Shown in pieces: positions 1 through 8,731 of a stretch of 64,000 nt of DNA. A program made the position numbers and the translations under genes. The notes beneath the pieces were generated by a model that saw nothing but the letters and a program-made list of their open reading frames with translations, was not told where the DNA came from and ran no database searches. How positions within the stretch are numbered: position 1 is the stretch's first letter; every line of letters starts with the position of its first letter. The DNA is from Streptomyces sp. MMG1121 (GTDB taxonomy: Bacteria > Actinomycetota > Actinomycetes > Streptomycetales > Streptomycetaceae). The stretch is from positions 79,520-143,519 of the forward strand of contig NZ_LGDV01000074.1 of NCBI RefSeq assembly GCF_001280015.1, read 5' to 3'.

Positions 1-1
1 C

Positions 2-2114
2 GCCCTGCAGTGCGCAATGAACCTCACGCCCTTGGCAGAGGGGGGCGTCGAGGTGTCCGCGCGGACGGACTTCCCCGTCAACCAGGGCGCGCTGTGCGGG
101 AAGGGGCGTACGGCCGCCGAGGTGCTGGCGCCGGGGGGCGCGGCTGACCTCGCCGCTCGTGCGGTCCGGCGGGCGGCTGGTGACGGCGGGCTGGGCGCAG
201 GCCCTCGACCTGGTCGCGGAGCGGCTCGGGCGGACGCGGGAGCGGTACGGTCCCGACGCGCTCGGGGTCTTCGGCGGGGGCGGGCTGACGAACGAGAAGG
301 CGTACGCGCTCGGCAAGTTCGCGCGGGTGGTGCTCGGCACCTCGCAGATCGACTACAACGGCCGCTTCTGCATGTCATCGGCCGCGGCGGCGGGCACGAG
401 GGCGTTCGGGCTGGACCGGGGGCTGCCGTTCCCGCTGGAGGACATCCCGAAGACCGGCTGTGTGATCCTGGTCGGCTCCAATCCCGCCGAGACCATGCCG
501 CCGTCGCTGCGCTTCTTCCGCGAACTGCGGGAGAACGGCGGCACGTTGATCGTCGTGGACCCGCGCCGGACGCGCACCGCCGAGCAGGCCGACCTGCACC
601 TCGCACCCCGGCCCGGCACCGATCTCGCCCTCGCCCTCGGCCTGTTGCACCTGGTGGTGGCCGAGGGGCGGACGGACGAGGCGTACATACGTGAGCGCAC
701 CACCGGCTGGGCCGAGGCCCGGGCCGTGGCGATGGCGCACTGGCCGGAGCACGTGGAGCGGATCACCGGGGTGTCGGTGCCCCAGCTCCGGCAGGCGGTA
801 CGGCTGTTCTGCGAGCCGGCGGCGGCGATGGTGCTCACCGCGCGCGGGCCCGAGCAGCAGTCCAAGGGGACGGACACGGTGGGCGCGTGGATCGACCTGT
901 GCCTGGCGACGGGGCGGGCGGGGCGTCCGCTGTCCGGGTACGGCTGTCTGACCGGGCAGGGCAACGGGCAGGGCGGGCGCGAACACGGCCAGAAGGCCGA
1001 CCAGTTGCCGGGCTACCGCAAGCTGGACGACCCGGCGGCCCGACGCCATGTCGCCGAGGTGTGGGGCGTCGACCCCGGCAGCCTGCCCGGGCCCGGGCGC
1101 AGCGCGTACGAGCTGCTCGACGCCCTCGGTACGGACATCAGGGCTCTGCTGCTGATGGGCTCCAACCCGGTGGTGTCGGCACCACGCGCCGCACACATCG
1201 AGAAGCGCATCACGTCCCTTGACTTCCTTGCTGTTTGTGACGTGGTGCGTTCCGACACGGCCGAGCTGGCGGATGTGGTCCTTCCCGTGGCCCAGTGGGC
1301 CGAGGAGACAGGGACGACGACCAGCCTGGAGGGGCGGGTGCTGCTGCGCCGGCAGGCGGTCGGGCCGCCGCCCGGTGTGCGAAGCGACCTGTACGTCCTG
1401 CACGAGCTGGCCGCGCGTCTCGGTGTGGAGAAGGGGTTCCCGACCGATCCCGAGGAGGTGTTCACCGAACTGCGCCGGGCCAGCGCGGGCGGACCGGCGG
1501 ACTACTCGGGGATCTCCTACCGGCGGCTGGCGGCGGAGAACGGGGTGTTCTGGCCGTGCCCGGAGCCGAAGCCCACCCGGACCGGCCCCGGTGCGGGCCG
1601 CCCGGATTCCGCGTCCGCGAAGGGCTTCCCGGACGCGGTGCACCCCGGCACCCCCCGCCTCTTCCTCGACCGCTTCGCCACCGAGGACGGCCGGGCCCGG
1701 TTCGCGGGTGTGGCGTACCGGCCCACGGCGGAGGAGCCGGACGTCGAGTATCCGCTGCTGCTGACCACCGGCCGGGTCGTCGCGCAGTACCAGTCGGGCG
1801 CCCAGACCCGGCGGGTCGCCGAGCTGAACGCCGCCGCGCCCGGTCCGTTCGTGGAGCTGCACCCCCGGCTCGCGGCCCGGATCGGCGCGGTCGAGGGTGA
1901 TCCGGTGACCGTGATATCGCGCCGGGGCCGGGCCACCGCGCCTGCCCGGATCACCTCCGCCATCCGCCCGGACACGGTGTTCATGCCGTTCCACTGGCCC
2001 GGCGAGGGCCGCGCCAACACTCTCACCAACCCGGCGCTCGACCCGACGTCCCGGATGCCGGAGTTCAAGTCGTGCGCGGTGCGGGTGGAGGCGGTCGTAC
2101 CGGCCTCGCCATGA
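2..2114 (+). CDS. nasA: Assimilatory nitrate reductase, molybdopterin catalytic subunit; 5'-partial and frameshifted
   Basis: Likely the cytoplasmic molybdenum enzyme that reduces nitrate to nitrite. The window opens inside the N-terminal 4Fe-4S domain, with cysteines in ALQCAM and GALCGKGR. CMSSAAAA near base 370 resembles the Mo-ligand region of NasA proteins, LLMGSNPVVSAPRA near 1150 is typical of molybdopterin oxidoreductases, and the dinucleotide-binding domain starts near 1760 (LLLTTGRVVAQYQSG). Bases 2 to about 133 read in one frame and everything after about 141 in the next. Dropping one G from the six-G run at 133-138 restores a continuous APGARLTSPLVR. It is therefore a pseudogene or carries a homopolymer error. 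No C-terminal BFD-type iron-sulfur domain is visible. The nirBD operon 11 kb downstream supports the assimilatory role. Confidence is high for the family and moderate for the symbol. Confidence 0.85.
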
Positions 2115-2224
2115 GGGCCGGCCGAACGGTGCGTGCGCACGGGTTCCGTCAGGGGACGGCTGCGGTCACGGCGATCGTGGCGGCGGTCCTGGTGGCCGCG
2201 AGCTGCTCCGTTCCGCAGCCGTAG
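2111..2224 (+). CDS. Possible 37-residue lipoprotein-like peptide or truncated lipoprotein gene
   Basis: The ATG overlaps the nitrate reductase stop as ATGA, which would allow translational coupling. The 37-residue reading has a basic N-terminus, a hydrophobic stretch (AIVAAVLVAAS) and a cysteine in a lipobox-like setting (VAASC), then stops five residues later. This could be the start of a lipoprotein gene broken after its signal peptide, or a chance ORF in high-GC DNA. No family is recognised. Confidence 0.25.
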   Translation: MRAGRTVRAHGFRQGTAAVTAIVAAVLVAASCSVPQP

Positions 2225-2449
2225 CGCTGTCACCGCCGCCGGGTCGGTCACGCGGAAGTGCGGCGGCAAGCAGACCCTCGTGCAGACCCGGACGGCCGAC
2301 CGGGCGCCGGCCCGGGACTTCCGGGCGGCGGTGGCCCGCGCGGGCGGCTGCACACGAGGGCGCCTCGGCCGGGTCCTAGGGCGAGCGCAGTAGTGCGGTT
2401 CGATCCGCGGGCTGCGGCGCGGCGGGCCGGGTTCGCGTAGGTTCGGGCC
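2225..2449. other. Intergenic stretch between nitrate reductase and the N-acetyltransferase
   Basis: With the doubtful peptide upstream, 335 bases lack a convincing gene. Short readings exist on both strands but look like high-GC noise. They could also hold remnants of the lipoprotein whose signal peptide lies at 2111-2224. I see no clear terminator hairpin and no repeat. The promoter of the following gene must lie here, but no boxes can be assigned. Confidence 0.4.
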
Positions 2450-3280
2450 ATGTCCGAAACCGAGCAGTTCGACCTCGACGCCTACCTGGAGCGGATCGGG
2501 TGGCAAGGCGGCAGGCAGGCCGGCCCGGAGACGCTGCGCGGCGTCCATCTGGCCCATGCGCTGTCCCTGCCCTTCGAGAACCTGGACCCGCTGAGCGGCC
2601 GGGCGCCCTCGCTGGTGCCCGGTGACCTCATGGCCAAGATGGTCCACGGCCCGCGGGGCGGCTACTGCTACGAGCACAACACGCTCATGTGGCTGGCCCT
2701 GGAGGCGCTCGGGTTCCGGGTGGGCGGGCTGGCCGCGCGGGTGGTGCTGGGCGCCCCCACGCCGTGGAGCCGGCCGCGCACGCACATGATGCTGCGGGTC
2801 GAGGTGCCGGGCGAGCCGGAGCCGTATCTGGCGGACGTGGGCTTCGGGGCGTCCGGCTCGCTGCTGGTGGCGGTGCCGCTGGTCACCGGCACCGCGTTCG
2901 AGGGCGGCGGGCGCCGGCACCGGCTGATGCCGCTGTCGCACGAAGGGCCGCTGGAGCTGCTGGAGTTGCAGGCGTACGACCGCCGACAGCAGGACTGGGT
3001 CGGCCAGTACGCGTTCACGCTGGAACCGTTCGCCGCCCCGGACTACGAGGTGTTCAACTGGCACGTGGGGACCAATCCCCGCTCTCCCTTCACCCGGCGC
3101 CCGTATCTGCAGCGGACCACCGCCGAGCGTCATCTCGCCCTGGACGGCGACCTGCTGACCGAGACCCGGGCCGACGGCACGGTGACCGAGCGGAAGCTCG
3201 CGAACGAGGCGGAGGTGCGGCGCGTCGTGGCGGAGGAGTTCGGGATCACCGTGCCCGGGGGGCTGTGCCTGCTCGGCTGA
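2450..3280 (+). CDS. Arylamine N-acetyltransferase
   Basis: A 276-residue cytoplasmic enzyme of the NAT family, which transfers acetyl from acetyl-CoA to arylamines, hydrazines or, in some actinomycetes, aromatic precursors. The cysteine protease-like triad is visible: Cys73 in RGGYCYEHN, His112 in RTHMMLR and Asp129 in ADVGFG. The length matches bacterial NATs. It stands alone, 335 bases after nitrate reductase and convergent with the next gene, with only one base between the two stop codons. Nothing around it suggests an antibiotic cluster, so a detoxification role is the default inference. Confidence 0.93.
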   Translation: MSETEQFDLDAYLERIGWQGGRQAGPETLRGVHLAHALSLPFENLDPLSGRAPSLVPGDLMAKMVHGPRGGYCYEHNTLMWLALEALGFRVGGLAARVVLGAPTPWSRPRTHMMLRVEVPGEPEPYLADVGFGASGSLLVAVPLVTGTAFEGGGRRHRLMPLSHEGPLELLELQAYDRRQQDWVGQYAFTLEPFAAPDYEVFNWHVGTNPRSPFTRRPYLQRTTAERHLALDGDLLTETRADGTVTERKLANEAEVRRVVAEEFGITVPGGLCLLG

Positions 3281-3281
3281 C

Positions 3282-3713
3282 TCAGCGGCGGGAGCGCCAG
3301 TCGCCGCCCTCGACGAGGGTGCCGGTGGCCCGCAGCCGGGCGGCGACGCGCGGGGCGGCCAGGTAGACCCAGGCCGAGGCAGTGGTGCCGTCGGCGCGTA
3401 CGGCATGCCGGGCGACGCGTTCGTAGAGGCTGCGGGGGTCGCCCGGCAGGTACTCCTCCAGCCGGTCCAGGGCGGCGAGCAGCTCGCTGTAGGTGTCCGG
3501 CCGGGCGGTGACCAGTTCGCCGTACACGTGCGTGCCGGGGCACTCGACGGCGTAGGGGTGGCCGGGACCGTCGTAGAGCGCGGCGTCCGGGAGGCGGGCC
3601 GGTTCCTCGGACGCGGTGCGGCCCCACAGGAACAGGTCGTGGTTGGCCTCGCCGGGGCGCAGCGTGCCGTAGACGAAGAAGGGCAGCGGGGTCCCGGGGT
3701 CCGAAGTGATCAC
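3282..3713 (-). CDS. Gamma-glutamylcyclotransferase-like (AIG2/GGCT fold) protein
   Basis: A small protein of about 143 residues with the family-defining PFFVYGTLRPGE near the N-terminus and an acidic residue in ALDRLEEYLPGD. Members cleave gamma-glutamyl amines or peptides to pyroglutamate, but many bacterial ones are uncharacterised. I chose the GTG at 3713, which places the YGTLR motif close to the N-terminus as is usual. An in-frame ATG at 3773 would add 20 unconserved-looking residues. Neither start has a strong Shine-Dalgarno sequence. The gene converges on the N-acetyltransferase and diverges from the M4 protease. Confidence 0.85.
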   Translation of the reverse strand: MITSDPGTPLPFFVYGTLRPGEANHDLFLWGRTASEEPARLPDAALYDGPGHPYAVECPGTHVYGELVTARPDTYSELLAALDRLEEYLPGDPRSLYERVARHAVRADGTTASAWVYLAAPRVAARLRATGTLVEGGDWRSRR

Positions 3714-3770
3714 GGAAACGATTCTGTACCCCCGCCGGCTTCTCACACATCTCCATGAAGCCGCTATGGA

Positions 3771-3784
3771 CATGACTTGTCATG
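3771..3784. promoter_or_regulatory. Perfect palindrome upstream of the M4 protease
   Basis: CATGACTTGTCATG has two perfect 6-base arms around TT. It sits about 67 bases before the protease ATG, in the region shared with the divergent cyclotransferase-like gene. It is placed like an operator; the binding protein is unknown. Confidence 0.4.
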
Positions 3785-3850
3785 CCCCCTTAAATCTGTC
3801 GACATCAGCGCCATCCCCACGTCCAGCCTGGCGCCTTCCCGAGGAGACCG

Positions 3851-5503
3851 ATGAGCCGGATACGGCAGCACGCCCGAGGATCCCGTCGTCTCACCACCAC
3901 CGCCGGTGTCGCCGTCACCACCGCGACCCTGCTGACCGTCGCCCTCTCCCCCGCCGCCCACGCCGACCCGGGACCGACCCGCGCCACCGCGATCGAGCAC
4001 GCGGCGTCGGCGCTCCTGGCCCATGCCGCGAACCTGGGCCTGACCTCCGCCGAGGACACCAGTGTCCGCGACGTGATCGTGGACCCGGACGGCACCCAGC
4101 ACGTCCGCTACGACCGCACCTATCACCGACTCCCCGTCCTGGGCGGCGACTTCGTGGTCCATCTGAAGAAGGACGGCGGCTACCGCGGCGCCGACCGGGC
4201 GACCCGGGGCGCGATATCCCTCACCTCGGTCATCCCGAGGATATCCGCGCCGCAGGCCGCCGACCTCGCCGTGAACGCGCTGCGGGCGGTCAACCTCGGC
4301 GACCGGCTGCAGCAGCTCAAGGCCAAGCCCGAGCTGATCGTCGACGCCCTGCACGGCACCCCGAAGCTGGCCTGGCGCACCAACGCGGTCGGCCGGGACT
4401 CGCTCGGCAACCCGGTCGCCCGCACGGTGCTGACCGACGCCCGCACCGGTGCCCAGATCGACGCCTGGGACAGCATCGAGACCGCCGCCGGCGACGGCCA
4501 GTCGTTGTACAGCGGAACGGTGCCGCTGCAGACGACCCAGTCCGGATCGACGTACAACCTCACCGACCCGACGCGCGGCAACACCTACACCGGTGACGCG
4601 GCGAACAAGACCGACTTGTGCATCTTCGGCATCTGCATCAGCCGGGCACCCTCGACGGTGTTCACGGACGCCGACAACCACTGGGGCACGGGCAGCACCG
4701 CCGACCGCTCCTCGGCCGCCGTCGACGCCCAGTACGGCACCGACGAGACCTGGGACTACTACAAGAACGTCCAGGGCCGTAACGGCATCGCCGGCGACGG
4801 CAAGGGCTCGTACAACCGCGTCCACTACGGCAACAACTACAACAACGCCTTCTGGGACGACAGCTGCTTCTGCATGACGTACGGCGACGGTGACGGAACC
4901 GCCTTCGGACCGCTGGTCGCCCTCGACGTCGCCGGGCACGAGATGACCCACGGGGTCACCTCCAAGACGGCCGCGCTGACCTACTCCGGGGAGTCCGGCG
5001 GACTCAACGAGGCCACCTCCGACATCCTCGGCACGATGGTGGAGTGGTACGCGAACAACCCCTCCGACCCCGGTGACTACCTCATCGGCGAGAAGGTCGT
5101 CCGCCCCGGCTTCGGCAAGACCGCCCTGCGCTACATGGACCAGCCGTCCAAGGACGGCAACTCGGCGGACTACTGGAGCAGTTCGGTCGGCAACCTCGAC
5201 GTCCACTACTCCTCCGGCGTCGCCAACCACTTCGCCTACCTCCTCGCCGAGGGCAGCGGCGCGAAGACCATCAACGGCGTCAGCTACAACTCGCCCACGT
5301 ACAACGGCTCGACGGTCACCGGCATCGGCCACGACAAGGTCGGCAGGATCTGGTACCGGGCGCTGACGGTCTACATGACGTCCTCGACCGACTACGCGGG
5401 CGCCCGCACGGCGACCCTCAGCGCCGCGAAGGACCTGTACGGCGCGGGCAGCACCGAGTACGACGCGGTGGCCGCGGCCTGGAGCGCGGTCAACGTGAAC
5501 TGA
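3851..5503 (+). CDS. Secreted M4-family (thermolysin-like) neutral metalloprotease
   Basis: A 550-residue preproprotein. Residues 1 to about 38 form a Sec signal ending ALSPAAHA, followed by an FTP/PepSY-type propeptide to about residue 210 and then the catalytic domain. Zinc ligands are His363 and His367 in HEMTH, with Glu364 catalytic, and Glu387 in GGLNEATSD. His452 in VHYSSGVANH matches the proton-donor histidine of thermolysin. The spacings of 24 and 89 residues equal those of thermolysin. It is an extracellular endopeptidase for protein scavenging. The ATG follows a GAGGAGA ribosome site and the gene ends in a strong hairpin, so it is monocistronic. Confidence 0.96.
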   Translation: MSRIRQHARGSRRLTTTAGVAVTTATLLTVALSPAAHADPGPTRATAIEHAASALLAHAANLGLTSAEDTSVRDVIVDPDGTQHVRYDRTYHRLPVLGGDFVVHLKKDGGYRGADRATRGAISLTSVIPRISAPQAADLAVNALRAVNLGDRLQQLKAKPELIVDALHGTPKLAWRTNAVGRDSLGNPVARTVLTDARTGAQIDAWDSIETAAGDGQSLYSGTVPLQTTQSGSTYNLTDPTRGNTYTGDAANKTDLCIFGICISRAPSTVFTDADNHWGTGSTADRSSAAVDAQYGTDETWDYYKNVQGRNGIAGDGKGSYNRVHYGNNYNNAFWDDSCFCMTYGDGDGTAFGPLVALDVAGHEMTHGVTSKTAALTYSGESGGLNEATSDILGTMVEWYANNPSDPGDYLIGEKVVRPGFGKTALRYMDQPSKDGNSADYWSSSVGNLDVHYSSGVANHFAYLLAEGSGAKTINGVSYNSPTYNGSTVTGIGHDKVGRIWYRALTVYMTSSTDYAGARTATLSAAKDLYGAGSTEYDAVAAAWSAVNVN

Positions 5504-5514
5504 TCCGGGCCAGG

Positions 5515-5558
5515 ACGACGGAAGGCCGGTGCCCGTCCGGGCCCCGGCCTTCCGTCGT
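5515..5558. terminator. Hairpin terminator between the protease and MFS genes
   Basis: The 15-base arms at 5515-5529 and 5544-5558 are perfect complements (ACGACGGAAGGCCGG and its reverse complement) around a 14-base loop. The genes converge here, so it can serve both strands. There is no U-tract, as is common in Streptomyces. Confidence 0.85.
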
Positions 5559-5567
5559 GCGCCGCGC

Positions 5568-7091
5568 TCAGGACACCAGCTCCGGCTCCCGCTCGGCGGA
5601 TTCGGCGGGCTGCTCCGCCTTGCCGTCCCGCATCACCGCCGTGGCCAGGACCGCCGCCGCCAGGACACCGACCGCGCTGACCGCGAAGGTGGTGGACATC
5701 GAGGAGGTGAAGGCCTCGCGGGCCGCACGGACCAGGCCCGGGTGGGCCGCGGCGACCGCTCCGGCGATGGACTCACGGGCCTGGGCGGGGGCGCCGGCCG
5801 GCATCCGGTCCGTGTAGCCACTGGCCAGCAGCGAGCCGAGGATCGCGATGCCGAGGGCGGTGCCCGCCTGCTGGACGGTGTCGTTCAGGGCCGAGCCGAC
5901 GCCCGCCTTCTCCGGCGGGATCGTGCCCATCAGCGCACCGACCGCGGCCGGCATGGCGGCTCCCGCGCCGAGGCCGAGCAGGCCCAGGGCGATCGCCGGG
6001 ACGGTGAATCCGGAGCCCGCGCCGACCGTGGTGAGCAGGGCGAAGCAGGCCACCATGATCAGCATGCCGGTCAGGATCACAAAGCGGTTGCCGATCTTCG
6101 CGGCCAGCTTCACGCCGCCCGCGTTGCCGATGATCGCGGTCACGGCCAGCGGCAGGAAGGCCAGGCCCGCCTTGATCGGCGAGTAGCCGAGGACGAACTG
6201 CAGGTACTGGGTGAGGACCAGCAGCAGACCGCCGTTGCCGATCTGGACGAGGGCCAGGGAGAGCGAACCGCCGGTGAAGTTGCGGTTCTTGAACAGGACG
6301 AGCGGGACCATCGGCGAGGGGGTGACGTTCTCCCAGACCACGAAGGCGGCGAGGGCGACGACCGCGACCGTCAGGCCGGCCAGGGAGCGGCCGCCGAAGG
6401 CGCCGTGCTGCGGGATCTCGATGATCCACCAGACCAGTGCGGTCATCCCGGCCGCCGACAGCACGGCGCCCAGCGGGTCGGCCTTCTGCCACGGCGCCTT
6501 CGACTCGGGCATGAGGGTGACGCCGGCGATCACGGCCAGGACGACCACGGGGACGTTGAGGAAGAAGATCGCGTGCCAGGAGAAGTGGTCGATCAGCACA
6601 CCGCCCAGCACCGGGCTGCCCACCAGGCCGAGCATCGACACCGACCCCCAGGTCGCCATCGCCCTGCCGCGCTCCGCCTCGTCGAAGACGGTGATGAGGA
6701 TGGACAAGGTGGACGGCATGATCAGCGCCCCGCCGACGCCCATGGCCACCCGCAGGGCTATGACCTGCCCCGGGTCGGCCGCGAACGTCCCGGCCAGTGA
6801 TGCGGCGCCGAAGAGCAGCAGGCCGACCAGCATCACCTTGCGGCGGCCGAAGCGGTCACCGAGGCTGCCGGAGGTGAGCAGCAGGCCGGCGAAGACCAGG
6901 ACGTAGGAGTCGAGGATCCACTGGACGTCCTGGGCGCTCGCGCCGAGGTCCTCGGTCATCGAGGGCACGGCCACGGTGAGCGCCATGCTGTCGATCGTCA
7001 GGACCAGCGTGCTCAGGCAGAGCACGATCAGGATCCACCAACGGCGCGGATTGCGGCTCTCCGCGCCTGCCAGGCTCTCCGGGCTTTCCAT
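5568..7091 (-). CDS. MFS exporter, DHA2 (EmrB/QacA) family
   Basis: A 507-residue integral membrane drug:H+ antiporter of the 14-helix DHA2 type. The first helix is followed by a periplasmic segment and QWILDSYVLVFAGLLLTSG. The motif A loop is GSLGDRFGRRKV, and VGGALIMPSTLSI fits motif B/C. The start at 7091 is set by GAGGGGGA six bases upstream of the ATG; a longer reading to 7232 would run through the operator region. It diverges from a TetR gene across 131 bases containing a repeated 17-base operator. The likely arrangement is TetR repression of the exporter, relieved by a substrate. The substrate is unknown. Confidence 0.93.
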   Translation of the reverse strand: MESPESLAGAESRNPRRWWILIVLCLSTLVLTIDSMALTVAVPSMTEDLGASAQDVQWILDSYVLVFAGLLLTSGSLGDRFGRRKVMLVGLLLFGAASLAGTFAADPGQVIALRVAMGVGGALIMPSTLSILITVFDEAERGRAMATWGSVSMLGLVGSPVLGGVLIDHFSWHAIFFLNVPVVVLAVIAGVTLMPESKAPWQKADPLGAVLSAAGMTALVWWIIEIPQHGAFGGRSLAGLTVAVVALAAFVVWENVTPSPMVPLVLFKNRNFTGGSLSLALVQIGNGGLLLVLTQYLQFVLGYSPIKAGLAFLPLAVTAIIGNAGGVKLAAKIGNRFVILTGMLIMVACFALLTTVGAGSGFTVPAIALGLLGLGAGAAMPAAVGALMGTIPPEKAGVGSALNDTVQQAGTALGIAILGSLLASGYTDRMPAGAPAQARESIAGAVAAAHPGLVRAAREAFTSSMSTTFAVSAVGVLAAAVLATAVMRDGKAEQPAESAEREPELVS

Positions 7092-7108
7092 GGGTTGTCC
7101 CCCTCGTA

Positions 7109-7205
7109 TGCGAACACCGTTCCGTTCGATGCGCACACTGTACGCAGATCGGAACGGCGTGCGCAAGCCTTGAACTCTGTACGCTGGATGCGAACGACGT
7201 ACGCA
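7109..7205. promoter_or_regulatory. TetR operator array between exporter and repressor
   Basis: Two 17-base sites, 7130-7146 (TGCGCACACTGTACGCA) and 7189-7205 (TGCGAACGACGTACGCA), fit the inverted repeat TGCGnACnnnGTnCGCA. Degenerate copies at 7109-7125 and 7149-7165 keep one good half each. All lie between the divergent start codons. The site at 7189-7205 sits 17 bases before the TetR ATG, so autoregulation is likely. Confidence 0.7.
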
Positions 7206-7222
7206 CACAGAGGAGGCCACCG

Positions 7223-7945
7223 ATGGCCGCAAGGACCGAGCACAACCCGATCCCCTCCGTCTGGGCCCGGCAGCGACGCGAACCCGACCAGCCCTCCCTC
7301 AGCCGGGAGTCGATCGTGCGCGAGGCGATCGCCGTACTGGACGCGGACGGCGTCGACGCGCTGAGCATGCGCAAGCTCGGCACCCGGCTGAACGCCGGCG
7401 CGACCTCGCTCTACCGGCACGTGGCCACCAAGGACGAGCTGATGGAGCTGGCCGTGGACGAGGTCGCCGCCGAGATCCGGGTGCCCGACAGCGACGGGTC
7501 CGACTGGCGGGCGGCCGTCACCGAGGCCGCGGGCTCCTTCCGGGCCGCCGCGCTGCGCCACCCGTGGGTGTCCTCGGTGATGGGCCAGGCGGGCCTCGTC
7601 TACCTGGGCCCGAACCTGATGTCGTTCTCGGAACGGCTCGCCACGCTGTTCACGGCGGCCGGGTTCCGCGACCCCGACCAGGGGATCAGCACCCTGCTGG
7701 CGTACGTGCTCGGCATGGCCACCACCGAGTCCGCCTGGCTCACCACGGTCGCCCGGTCCGGGCACACCGAGGCGGAGTTCGTCGCCCGGCTGATGCCCGC
7801 CGCCCAGCAGGCCACGGCCGGTCACGCCCACCTCTCCGCCGCCTACGCCACCACGGACCGGGACCCCGCCCGGGACCGGGACGCCAAGTTCGCCTACGGC
7901 CTGGACGTCGTCCTCGACGGCCTGACCGCACGACTTCCGCATTAG
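7223..7945 (+). CDS. TetR-family repressor with TetR_C-type ligand domain
   Basis: A 240-residue protein. The TetR helix-turn-helix covers about residues 30-80 (SREAIAVLDADGVDALSM through GATSLYRHVATKDELME). The C-terminal part resembles the tetracycline-repressor ligand domain. A strong AGAGGAGG ribosome site precedes the ATG. The divergent DHA2 exporter and the 17-base operators between them mark it as that exporter's local repressor. The effector cannot be read from sequence. Confidence 0.92.
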   Translation: MAARTEHNPIPSVWARQRREPDQPSLSRESIVREAIAVLDADGVDALSMRKLGTRLNAGATSLYRHVATKDELMELAVDEVAAEIRVPDSDGSDWRAAVTEAAGSFRAAALRHPWVSSVMGQAGLVYLGPNLMSFSERLATLFTAAGFRDPDQGISTLLAYVLGMATTESAWLTTVARSGHTEAEFVARLMPAAQQATAGHAHLSAAYATTDRDPARDRDAKFAYGLDVVLDGLTARLPH

Positions 7946-8047
7946 TCCCGGGACCTTCGTCCCGAATCACCCGGATCACCCGCTTCTGCTGATCCTTGTT
8001 ACACGATCTCCGGATTTCTGTTACGAGGCGGTGCGACGGTCGAAGGC

Positions 8048-8731
8048 ATGAAGCCGTCCCTGCGTCTGCTGCTGCCCGCGTGCGCCGTGCTCGTCACCGC
8101 CGGGGCCGCCTCCGGGTGCGCCGCCACGGACGGGCTGGCCGCCGGGGAACCGGCACCCTCCGTCTCCGTACAGCCGCGCCCCGAGGCGGTGTGGCCGGCC
8201 TGGTCCGGCACGTCCCCCTCGGCTCCCGGCGCGCAGACGTCCACCCACCAGCCGCCGCCCGAGCCGCTGGCGGGACTGCCCCGCGTCGCCGCCGGGAAGC
8301 TGAAGGAGCTGGACGTACGGAAGGTACTGCGCGCCGACCCGCGCACCTGGCCGTACGCCGACCGGCCGCTCACCGACCGCCCGGGCCCGGCCGGGATACG
8401 CCCGCCGCGCTACGCCGACCTGAGCGGCGACGGCCACCCCGAACTGCTCGTCGCCGTCGACACCGAGAGCGGCCGCACCCTGCTCGCCGTGTACGCCGAG
8501 CGGGCCGGCCGGGTGTACGAGGTGCTGCTCACCGGGGGCCGCCGGGTGGCCGTGGAGACGCTGGGCCGGGACCTGGTGCTGCGCAGCCTGTGCGCGGACG
8601 GCGCCCAGCAGGCCGTGCGCTTCCACTGGGACGGGGTCCGGCTGGTGACGGTCAGCGACGAGAAGCGGTACGGATCCGCCGCCACGGAGCCCACGCCGAC
8701 CCCCACGCACAGCAGGGACGGCGGGCGATGA
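8048..8731 (+). CDS. Putative lipoprotein coupled to a sensor kinase
   Basis: A 227-residue protein with a lipoprotein signal (basic MKPSLR, hydrophobic core, lipobox ASGC near residue 23), a Pro/Ser-rich linker to about residue 75 and a globular C-terminal part. RYADLSGDGHPELLVAV resembles a single FG-GAP/VCBS-like calcium loop. Its stop overlaps the start of the histidine kinase as ATGA, so the two are co-translated and probably work together at the membrane. The arrangement recalls CseA with the CseC sensor in Streptomyces, but I see no clear sequence match to CseA and there is no CseB-like gene. Confidence 0.75.
   Translation: MKPSLRLLLPACAVLVTAGAASGCAATDGLAAGEPAPSVSVQPRPEAVWPAWSGTSPSAPGAQTSTHQPPPEPLAGLPRVAAGKLKELDVRKVLRADPRTWPYADRPLTDRPGPAGIRPPRYADLSGDGHPELLVAVDTESGRTLLAVYAERAGRVYEVLLTGGRRVAVETLGRDLVLRSLCADGAQQAVRFHWDGVRLVTVSDEKRYGSAATEPTPTPTHSRDGGR

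Noticed and set aside
375-1994. A 539-residue open frame antisense to nitrate reductase
   Set aside because: Low-complexity Arg/Gly/His-rich translation with no domain; it follows the codon bias of the real gene.
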